A stretch of 64,000 nt of DNA from Elymus sibiricus. Taxonomy: Eukaryota > Streptophyta > Magnoliopsida > Poales > Poaceae. The notes beneath the pieces were generated by a model. The model was not told where the DNA came from. It ran no database searches and saw nothing but the letters and a program-made list of their open reading frames with translations. A program made the translations under genes and the position numbers. Of this stretch, positions 54,800 to 64,000 are shown one piece after another (position 1 is the stretch's first letter; each line of letters starts with the position of its first letter). The stretch is from contig CM077671.1 of assembly GCA_039707655.1 (NCBI GenBank), positions 369,893,220-369,957,219 of the forward strand. Reading direction: 5' to 3'.

Positions 54800-57700
54800 A
54801 TGTCAAGAGCACCTACATCTTGTGATTGGGTCGGCTCTGGAGTCACCGAACAGCTTCTACTTGACTTTGTAGAGTCGGGTATTTTGCCGGCTCAGGACGT
54901 TATACACTGGCGGGTTCCAGGGCCAGAAATCAGACCTACTCCCAAGGAAGGGGAAGTTGTCGTGTTCACTGATCACCTCCTTCGCGGATTCAGCCCGCCC
55001 GGGTCAAAGTTTTTCCGGGATGTTCTTCATTTCTATAAGCTTCACCACCAAGACATAAGCCCAAATTCTGTCACCAATATGTGTCAGTTTCAAGTTTTAT
55101 GTGAAGTTTACCTGCAAGAAGAGCCGTCCGTCGACCTCTTCCGTGACTACCACTACGTCAACAGCCAAACTGAAGTGGCGGCTGGACCAAGTTTAGAGCT
55201 TGGCGGCGTTTCTATCCAGAGACGGAGAGACTTGCCCTATCCAGCAGCTATCCTTCCAAGTCATCCCAAGGATTGGAACAAGACTTGGTTTTACTGTAAG
55301 GACACTTCTCCTGAAGGAGAGAATCCGCTGCCGGGTTACCGTCCTACCCGGCTCTGCAATACTAGAGAACTCCCAGATCGGATGTCTGCCGCCGAGCGAG
55401 CGAAATATGCTCCGGCTTTCGTGAAGATCAGGGCCTTAATGGCCAACGGCTTGACCGGCGTCGACCTAACCCGCTGTTGGGTTAGCTGGAAAATTCTGCC
55501 ACTGAGCCGGCATGACCGACTCATGCATCAATTCTTGGGTGAACCCAATGACACCCTCTGCTTCAATTCCACCCCTCTGACAGAACAAGATATCAATTCC
55601 TCCGTCAAAGGACTTCTTGGTGAGAAGCAAGCAGTTTGCAACAAAGTTGGGCTGAAACCATTCTGTGTCAAGAACCCGGCTCCTGCTGTAAGACATTTTC
55701 CACAAATTTGGTCAAACTTTAACTTTATCTTGCTCCTTCTAACCTTCGTTGGCGACTTATGTACAGGCCGGCTCCTCTTTCTGGAAGAAGTATAACCCTC
55801 CTGTGATGAAACCTAAAGTAGGTAAAACCCGCGTCCAGAAGAAGAAAACTGCTGCTCAGGAGCCGCCTGAGCTTGACGACTCAGAGGTAGAACTTGACTC
55901 CCTTGGCCATCTCTTTATACAACTTATTGACAACAATTATCCACAGGAGGAAACGGAAACAAGCCATGCAGACGCCCCTGAGGTAACCTACATTTCCTCT
56001 GACTCAGAAACTCTTCCACCAGAGAAAATACGGCGGGTCATCCGAAAAGTCCCCTTTTCTCATCCTCTTGCTCATTTAGACCCGAATTTTCTTTTGAAAA
56101 AGCAACAGCACAATCCCCGACGTCAAACCCGGAGCGCCGGCTCTGAAGATCTTGTGGCCGGGTTATCAAATTCTCCGGCCCCGCGGAAGTAGCCGGCTGA
56201 GGTACTCCTTTAACTAAAGCCAGTTTTAACAATTTTGCATCATAACCTTACTCTGCTTTGTATTGTCTTAACTGCTTTCAGGAAACGCCCCCTTCATCCG
56301 GTGATTCCACTGCGACTAAGCTGCCTCCTTTGAAGATCAACCCGGAGTAAGTTCCTTTGTGTCTGCATCATTCCTTTCTATCATCCTTGTTATTTATGCA
56401 ATAATTCTTCTGTTTCTCAGGGCTCAAGCAAAGCGAAGGAAAACCGGCGGGTCTACCGCTGCTCCTACTGCCCAAGAGCCGGAAATTGCTAAGCCGGACT
56501 CCCCTGCAACTCATGTGGATCCTACTGAAATTACGAAAGATGCACCTGAAGATACTCATCAGCCCTCTGAGCCGGCTGACCATGACATGGCAACTGAAAG
56601 TCCTCCAAGGGATGATCCTAAACCGCCCAGCCCTTCAACAACCGTAGAAGACACAGTTCTTCCAGACGTTATCATCACTGGGACGGGTCATCAATCTCCC
56701 GAGCCTCATGTATTAACAAGACATACTAGCAAGGCTGAAGCTTCTTTGCCTAAGAAGTTTGATTTTGAATTCCCTGTGTTGGTGAAGTTAACTGCAAATG
56801 AGTTACATGCTGGTTATCTGAACCACCTCTCCACCAGCCGGAACATGGAGCTCAAACTTGTCGGTCTGATGAAGAAAAAATATGAGGTACTCCTCCTGCT
56901 TTTTCCTTATACCCTTATGTAGCCCCCAAGAGCTGGTTTAGTATTGCAAATGGTAGACCGGGTCTTCCAATCCATGTCATAGCTAGAATAGCTTGGTCTG
57001 TAGCCCCCAAGTATCGGGTTAATATACATATTAGGCCGGTACTCCGTTTGAAGAGTGGATCAATGATAGCCCCCAAGTCCGGGTCAGTATAGAAATGATG
57101 AGCCGGAACTCCACTGTAAACTTGGAAAAAACGCCGAATGTAGCCCCCAAGTGCCAGCTTATCTTTACGAAGATGAGCCAGAACTGCATTGTAGGCTTGA
57201 AGAGCGCCGATTGTAGCCCCCAAGTGCCGGCTTATCTTTACGAAGATGAGCCGGAACTGCATTGTAGACTTGAAGAGCGCCGTGTGTAGCCCCCAAGTGC
57301 CGGCTTATCTTTACGAAGATGAGTCGGAGCTTCATTGTAGAGTTGGAGAACAAACAGACATTAGCCCCCAAGTGTCAAGTATATTGCTTGCAATCTGCTT
57401 GAAACTTGTAGCATAGCCGCTTCATCAACCATGTACGAATATCTTATCCTGGCGATTTAAACCTCCTGAACTATGTTATATTTGTTTTTGTACCATACAG
57501 GAAGCCTTGGACGCGGCCGAGTCTAAACTGACCGGCGTGAAAGAAAGCCTTGCTGCCCAACAAACCGCCCGGTCTAAGGCGGAAGAAAAATGGCGGGTTG
57601 CTATTAAGGAGCTTGAGAAGGTGCAAGCTGATTTTGATGCTTTCAAGAAGACTGCTGAATCTAAGCAAGCCGCCCTGTCAAAGCGCGCAGATGAAGCTGG

Positions 57701-58485
57701 TGAACGGCTCAAGCTTGTATCGGAGGAGCTACAAACCCTGAAGCGCCATATATCCAGGACGACTTCTGCTATCTTTGGTAAATATTGAAGACTTATAAAA
57801 TTTCCTTGCCTTGCGTGAAAAAATTGTGCAGGCGGCTTATAACGCCTAATCTTTCCTTGTAGGTCAAAGAAGCCGCCAGCTATCTTCTGACAGCTTGTTG
57901 AAGCTGAAAGCAGTATACACCCTGACAGAACAGCTGTACTGCGGGACCCTTTGCACCATCAAAGCAATGCTGGATGAAAGAAGCATCCCCAAATTCATGA
58001 AGGGAGTGATAGAACTCCTGTCAACTATGCCGAAACAAATTGAAGAGCTCAAACGACCAGCCGCCAGGAAGGGAGCAATGGCCGCGCTAAGCCGGTCTTT
58101 GGCCTTTGCCCCTGAACTGACAGCAGAAGAGATGATGGATGGCTTTCCGTCCAAGAAAGACGACGGCTCAGATTTCACAGAAGCTGATTATGCCAAGTGT
58201 ATGAAGGCCTCCAGAGTGCTCGCATCAACACTGGTGGATGAAGTTGATCTAACTACCTACCAGGCGGCTTACAGCGCGGACAGCAAACGAGTACGCTGCC
58301 CAAACTTCGAAGCCAGGGACCTGACTCCTGCATGCCGTAAGCAACTCTTTGCTCCTGAAATTGACCTGTCCCCCCTCTTTGACGAGGCTCAGTTTGAGGC
58401 TTTAACAAACTGCAACTAGGATGTGGACAATCTTCAGATCGAAGAGGTCGAAGACCCGGCGCAGGATGACCCGCCATCGAGCTGA
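54800..58485 (+). pseudogene. Antisense gene of the Tat-type element (putative gypsy-type transposon domain protein)
   Basis: Six exons join in frame at GT-AG borders: 54800-55687, 55767-56201, 56282-56346, 56421-56886, 57501-57777, 57863-58485 (2754 nt, 917 codons). The N-terminal 300 residues (LLLDFVESGILPAQDVIHWR, VVFTDHLLRGFSPPGSKFF, QDISPNSVTNMCQFQVLCE, HPKDWNKTWFYCKD) match the plant 'putative gypsy type transposon' domain. The middle is Pro/Glu-rich and low-complexity. Exon 5 is a coiled coil (AEEKWRVAIKELEKVQADF). The end is helical. Two in-frame nonsense codons: TAG at 56190-56192 and TAG at 58417-58419 (the latter likely TGG earlier). Function is unknown; being opposite to pol it needs its own promoter. 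The start is the first Met of the long frame. Confidence 0.8.
57141..57370. repeat. 73-bp minisatellite in intron 4 of the antisense gene
   Basis: Units starting TAGCCCCCAAGTGCC at 57141, 57214 and 57287 have a 73-bp period, with a partial unit at about 57363. More diverged TAGCCCCCAAG units occur upstream at about 56922, 57001 and 57069. Confidence 0.85.
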
Positions 58486-59662
58486 ACCCTTGCTTCTGAA
58501 ACTGATAACCCGACTTTCTGAGCCGCCGAAAACTGGAAGTCTGTACAGAAACTTTAAGTCCGTTGTATTTTGTGCTCCCTGGGGAGCTTGTAATAGGTAT
58601 AGAAAACTTATTTGCCTGAGCCGTGCCATCGCGCACGTATGAATCTTTGCACAACTTGATGCACGCTTATCTGTCTTGTGTTCTGCGTCACAATACCTGA
58701 TTTCATGGTGGCTCATCTGAGGAGATAAACCCTGAAAAAAGAATCAAGACAGAATATGTTCTGTATTGCTGTAAGGGCGGCTTGAGAAAGCACAACCCGG
58801 AAATGTTTAAATCTTTCATGACCTCACTTTTTTTCGAAAACTCATAAGCCGGTTCTTCTGGGTGGACTCGTTACTTGAACTCTTAACAGTACAGGGTCTC
58901 TAGCGAGATTGAGCATCAATTCCTTTGAACGGCTCAGGGTCTCTAGGCGAGATTAACTGATGAGAGCGCAACGAACCAGAGAGAGATGCAATAGGGCATG
59001 AGTACCCTTAGGGCCCATAAGCTACCTCTCACGTGACATAAATATGTAGTTTGAACCTTAAACAGTGCAGGGTCTTTAAAAGAGTAACTGTTTTAAGAGT
59101 ACGAAGGGGCCACAGAACGGAGAGTCGGCAGCAGATGGGTGAGTTTATCCTCGCTTTCCATAAGCCGGCCTCACGTGACAAGAGCCGCCGGTCTAACCTT
59201 GACCAGTACAGGGTCTCTAGCGAGAGTGACTGTCAAATATGTTTGAACAGCTCAGGGTCTCTAATCGAGATTAACTGGTAAGAGTTCGGCGGGTCACCTG
59301 GCGGAGCAGCAGCAGCTTAGAGGCAGGTTTAACTCCAACTTGCGGTGGCTGAAGAGCCGATCAAGAGGGTGTGTAAGCTAAACCCGGCGGGTTGGAAGCC
59401 CCCAAATGACCTTGTTGACGGAGTCAACTGTTTGGGTATATAACATGGCCTTACAGTGGCTGAAGAGCCGATCAAGAGGGTGTGTAAGCTAAACCCTGGC
59501 GGGTTAGAAGCCCCCAAGTGACCTTTTGGTTGTATCCATCTTTGCACAATCTGAGATACGCAAAATGGCAGAGGCCCCGGCTTGCAGGGATGCCAACTTT
59601 ATTATATATATATATATATGTGATATATACAATGATGATGTACAATGGGGGGAGTCGATGAC
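58486..59662. other. Spacer between the antisense gene and pol, with short repeats
   Basis: The two genes converge here. CAGGGTCTCTAGCGAGATT-like words recur five times (58880-59275), and a 111-bp unit (GTGGCTGAAGAGCCGATCAA...) is duplicated from about 59345 and 59456. A (TA)n tract lies at 59604-59619. No gene is seen. Confidence 0.65.
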
Positions 59663-62600
59663 TCAAGTATAGTAAGGCCGTAGATGAGCGATATTCCACG
59701 GCCGGTGGGTCTCCTGTCCAGAAGTGCGTGACTCGTCTCGTACGTCAATGAGATAGTATGACCCATTGTTGAGATTTCTGCTAACCACAAAAGGTCCTTC
59801 CCATGGAGGAGATAGCTTGTGCACGTCCGTCTGATCTTGAATTAGACGTAACACCAAGTCGCCTTCTTGAAACGTCCGGGTCTTAACCCTGCGGCTATGA
59901 TAGCGACGCAGATCTTGTTGATAAATCGCCGATCGAGCCGCCGCCAGATCACGCTCTTCATCCAAAGCATCTAACGCATCCTGACGCGCTGTCTCATTAT
60001 CTGTCTCAACGTAAGCCGCCACTCTCAGCGAGTCATGACGTATATCACTTGGTAACATGTCTTCTGCGCCATAAACCATGAGCTGTTGGGAGTAGTTCTG
60101 ATGCTCCATAAAACTGATGGTAACTCTTCTACCCAACAACCCGGTGTTCGCTGTAGAGGAACCATAAGCTGGGGTTTGATGCCTCGCAAAATCTCCTGGT
60201 TAGCACGCTCCGCCTGACCATTGGTTTGTGGATGAGCAACAACAGAGACGTCAAGCCAGATATGCTCACTTTCACAGAACGCCTGCATAGCCCCCTTCGA
60301 TAGGTTTGTGCCATTATCTGTGATGATACTATGAGGGTAACCAAAGCAGTAGATCAGTTTTTTGACAAACTGAACCGCCGTAGCCGCGTCACACTTGCCG
60401 ACCAGCCCAGCCTCCACCCACTTGGTAAACTTATCCACCGCCACCAACAGGTGGGTCTTCTTGTCTTTAGATCTCTTGAAGGGCCCGACCATATCCAGCC
60501 CCCAGACCGCAAACGGCCAGGTAATTGGAATCATACGCAACTCCTGAGCCGGCACGTGAGCACTTCGCCCGAACTTCTGACATCCATCGTACTTGAGAAC
60601 CAAGTCTTCTGCGTCCTTATGAGCCGTCAGCCAGAAGAAGCCATGCCGAAAGGCCTTGGCCACCAGAGATTTTGAGCCGGCGTGATGACCACAATCACCG
60701 GCGTGAATCTCATTTAAGATTTCCTTACCTTCTTCAGGTGAAACACAACGTTGAAAAACGCCGGTGACGCTGCGCCTATGTAACTCGCCATTGACGATCG
60801 TCATGGACTTAGATCGCCTTATGACCTGCCTTGCCAAGGTCTCGTCCTCGGGTAACTCACCACGAGTCAAGTACGCTAGGTAAGGCAACGTCCAGTCAGG
60901 GATAGCATGTAGAGCCGCCACCAGCTGCCCCTCCGGGTCAGGTATAGCCAGATCCTCCTCCGAAGGTAGCTTAACTGACGGGTGATATAACACGTCCAAG
61001 AAAACATTAGGCGGCACTGGCTTACGTTGAGAGCCCAGCCTTGACAACGCATCAGCCGCTTCGTTCTTGCGACGGTCAATATGATCCACTTGATAACCCC
61101 TGAAGTGACCAGCAATGACGTCCACCGCCTGACGATAAGCCGCCATCCGTGGGTCTTTGCAATCCCATGTGCCTGATACTTGCTGAGCCACGAGGTCCGA
61201 GTCGCTGAGGCACCCGACCCGGCTCAGATTCATCTCCTTAGCCACGCAGAGGCCATGAAGCAAGGCCTCATACTCAGCTGCATTGTTAGTACAGGGAAAC
61301 ATCAACCTTAACACATAACAAAACTTGTCACCTTTAGGGGAAGTTAAGACAACTCCTGCCCCGGACCCTTCCATCTGCCTGGATCCATGAAAATGAATTG
61401 TCCAGTATGTGTTATCCGGCTTCTCCTCGGTCGACTGACACTCCGTCCAGTCGTTTATAAAGTCCACCAAGGCTTGAAACTTGACAGCCGTGCGGGGCAC
61501 ATATTTGAGATTTAGAGGCCCAAGCTCCAATGCCCACTTTGCAATCTTGCCAGTGGCTTCTCTATTTTGAATTATGTCACCCAACGGGGCAGAACTAACC
61601 ACAGTGATCTGATGTCCCAGGAAGTAATGCTTCAACTTACGATTCGCCATGAACACCCCATATATCAGCTTCTGCCAATGTGGGTACCTTTGCTTGGATT
61701 CGATCAAAACTTCACTGACATAGTAAACCGGCCTCTGAACCGGATACTCCTTTCCTGCCTCCTTACGCTCCACAACAATCGCGGCGCTGACTGCCCTATT
61801 GTTAGCCGCCACGTAGAGGAGTAGAGGTTCCTTCTCAGCCGGAGCGGCCAAGATCGGCGGCTCAGCCAACTGTTTCTTGAGCGCTTCGAACGCTTCATCC
61901 GCCGCCTTACTCCAAACAAAATTGTCTGTCTTCTTCATCATCTGATACAGAGGAATAGCTTTCTCACCCAGGTGGCTTATAAACCGGCTTAAAGCAGCGA
62001 CTCGACCCGCCAGGCGCTGAACGTCGTTGATGCACGCCGGCTCAGACAAGGAGGTGATAGCCTTTATCTTGTCCGGGTTAGCTTCAATGCCACGCTCAGA
62101 GACTAGAAATCCAAGGAGCTTGCCTGCAGGAACTCCAAAGACACACTTAGCTAGGTTAAGCATCATCTTGTAGACCCGTAAATTATTGAATGTTTCCTTC
62201 AGGTCGTCAAGTAGAGTCTCCTTCTTTCTTGACTTGACCACAATATCATCCACGTAAGCATGAACGTTGCGCCCAATTTGACTATGAAGACAGTTCCGCA
62301 CACAACGCTGATAAGTCGCCTGGGCACTCTTGAGCCCAAAAGGCATAGACACATAGCAGAAAGCACCAAAAGGCGTGATGAAAGCTGTCTTCTCTTGGTC
62401 TTTAACTGCCATCTTGATCTGGTGATAACCTGAATAAGGGTCCAGGAAGCATAAACTCTCACAACCCGCCGTCGCGTCAATAATCTGGTCGATACGGGGG
62501 AGAGCAAACGGATCAACTGGACAAGCCTTGTTAAGATCTGTGTAATCCACACACATACGCCACGTGCCGTTCTTCTTAAGCACCAAAACCGGGTTAGCTA

Positions 62601-63997
62601 ACCATTCCTGGTGAAAAACCTCCACGATGAACCCTGCTGCTTAGAGCCGGGCCACCTCTTCCCCAATTGCCTTACGCCACTCTTCATTGAAATGGCGAAG
62701 GCATTTCTTGATTGGCTTGAACTTAGGATCCACATTAAGGTGGTGCTCAGCGAATTCTCTCGGTACACCCGGCATGTCAGACGGCTTCCATGCGAAGATG
62801 TCCCGATTCTCACGGATGAAATCGATGAGCGCGCTTTCCTATGCGGGGTCCATGTTAGCCCCGATAGTGAACTGCTGTGATGAGTCGCCTGGAGTAAAAT
62901 CCACCAGCTTGGTATCATCCGCCCCAAACTTGAGGGGCGGCTCAGATTCCGTGCTAGGCTTCTTAAGTGAAGTCATGTCTTCCGGGTCAACATTTTCCTT
63001 ATAGAATTTGAGCTCTGCCTCAGCACAACTTGACTCTGCATAAGCTGCGTCTCCTTCCTCACACTCAAGAGCCGTTTTCCGATCACCATGCACAGTAATC
63101 ATCCCATTCAACCCGGGCATCTTGAGCTGTAAGTAAACATAGCAAGGCCGAGCCATGAACTTGGTGTAAGCCGGCCGTCCGAACAGAGCATGATATGGGC
63201 TTTTGATTTTAACAACTTCAAACCACAAAGACTCCACCCTGTAGTTAAATTCATCTCCAAAAGCTACCTCCAAAGAAATATTCCCCACTGGATAAGCCGA
63301 CTTGCCAGGCACCACACCATGAAAAACTGTTGAAGAGGGCTTAAGATCCTTATCAAGCAGACCCATCCGGCTGAAAGTGTCATAATACAGGATGTTGATG
63401 CTGCTGCCACCATCCATAAGCACCTTGGTGAACACATATCCGCCCACTTGGGGGCAACTACCAAAGCCAGTTGCCCCGGGTTATCAACACGCGGCGGGTG
63501 ATCCGCTCGGCTCCAAGTTATGTCATACTCAGACCACTTTAAATACTGTGGGAGAGCCGGCATGACTGCGTTAACCGCCCACTTGCGCACCTTCCGGTCT
63601 CGCTTGTCGAGGCTGGTTGTAAAAACATGACACTGACCCCCACTGAGCTGTTTCGGGTTAGTCTGGTACCCCGATTAGTTATTCTGCTGCTAGCCTCCAC
63701 CGCCAGACTGCTGATGATGACCTCCTTGATTGCCTTGACCCTGGTATCCAGATCCTGAGCCGCCAGCACCAAAGCCGGCTCCTGATCCGCCCGGCCCTGA
63801 GCTGCCTGACGGACCATTATCGTTATTACGGTGCTGTTAAAGGCTATAATCCCTAAACTGCCGCATAATACTGCAATCCCTCCAAGTGTGACCTGTCGGC
63901 TTATCAGGCCGGCTGTGCTCCGGACAAGGTTTATTGAGCATCTCTTCCAAGTTGAAAGGAGCTTTACCCTTGTTAAAAGGTGCCCTGAAGTTCCCAT
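59663..63997 (-). pseudogene. Tat-type gypsy gag-tail and pol polyprotein
   Basis: Minus strand, in order: gag tail with PTGHTWRDC (about 63900); protease with LMDGGSSINILY (about 63415); RT with LDPYSGYHQIKM and HAYVDDIVVKS (about 62445-62240); RNase H with GSRQMEGSGAGVVLTS and NNAAEYEALLHGL (about 61395-61240); a second RNase-H-like tract with RKNEAADALSRLG; integrase with HHCC (first Cys replaced: KYDGCQKF), WGLDMVGPFK, IITDNGTN and NGQAERANQE. Breaks: stops near 63840 and 63675, shifts near 63480, a TAG at about 62836, a TAA at about 62641 (before AAGFIVEVF) and a frameshift near 60100, after which the C-terminus (GAEDMLPSDIRHDSLRVAAY ... HLRPYYT) ends at 59663. The 866-codon block 62625-60025 is still open. 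The RNase H order and the antisense gene fit the Tat group. Confidence 0.9.
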
Positions 63998-64000
63998 TGC

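Larger units (their letters stand above)
53321..64000 (-). mobile_element. Tat-type gypsy retrotransposon, minus strand, runs off the right edge
   Basis: On the minus strand: gag tail, protease, RT, RNase H and integrase (63997-59663), then a gene in the opposite orientation (54800-58485, plus strand), then the 3' LTR (53924-53321). An antisense gene between pol and the 3' LTR is a known feature of Tat-group elements such as Grande. The 5' LTR and most of gag are outside the window. It inserted into the Athila-type element (candidate TSD ACTAT, 53316-53320). Confidence 0.88.

Overview
This window looks like intergenic DNA from a Triticeae grass (wheat, barley or Aegilops type). Almost all of it is transposable elements stacked inside one another. 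The assignment rests on recognisable families: three LTRs starting TGATACGTCTCCAACG, part of an Angela/BARE1-like LTR starting TGTTGGGGAACG, CACTA elements with AGTCCCGGTT or AGTAGCGC subterminal repeats, Stowaway and Tourist MITEs, and a Tat-type gypsy element with an antisense gene. No intact ordinary host gene was found. One small host gene is present but broken, and there is one possible host exon.

Layout. 1-5131: 3' end of a Tekay-like gypsy element (integrase, chromodomain) and its 3.4 kb LTR, inserted in a CACTA element. 5132-9031: that CACTA remnant, with a tnp2-type transposase on the minus strand and a hAT-like MITE inside. 9064-9130: a Stowaway MITE. 10461-12391: a host gene of about 131 codons, split by two Mutator-like insertions that each left an 11-bp target duplication. 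12980-23905: a complete CACTA element (TSD TAT) carrying a B3-like accessory gene, with an Athila-type LTR element (13406-20696, TSD ATCAT) nested in it. 23958-25657: an AT-rich MULE. 25722-32123: a decayed copia element. 33607-44236: a 10.6 kb Mutator-like element. 44547-47592: a transposase-free CACTA (TSD AGT). 48370-53320: fragments of three LTR elements interrupting one another. 53321-64000: a minus-strand Tat-type gypsy element running off the right edge.

The most interesting object is the MULE at 33607-44236. It has 110-bp terminal inverted repeats (about 107/110 identical) and a perfect 9-bp target duplication, CCTTTCTAA. It carries five genes: a MuDR-type transposase and a plant-mobile-domain protein on the plus strand, and, converging from the minus strand, a GRF zinc-finger protein, an orphan 148-aa protein and a four-exon protein with two B3-like domains. 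Two of the minus-strand genes have a TATA box with a dense array of E2F-like TTTCCCGCC sites immediately upstream. The B3-like gene has a counterpart in the unrelated CACTA at 12980-23905. My working hypothesis is that these accessory genes form a transposon-encoded regulatory or anti-silencing module, functionally comparable to but different from VANDAL VANB/VANC. This is inference; the gene structures, TIRs, TSDs and promoter arrays are read directly from the sequence.
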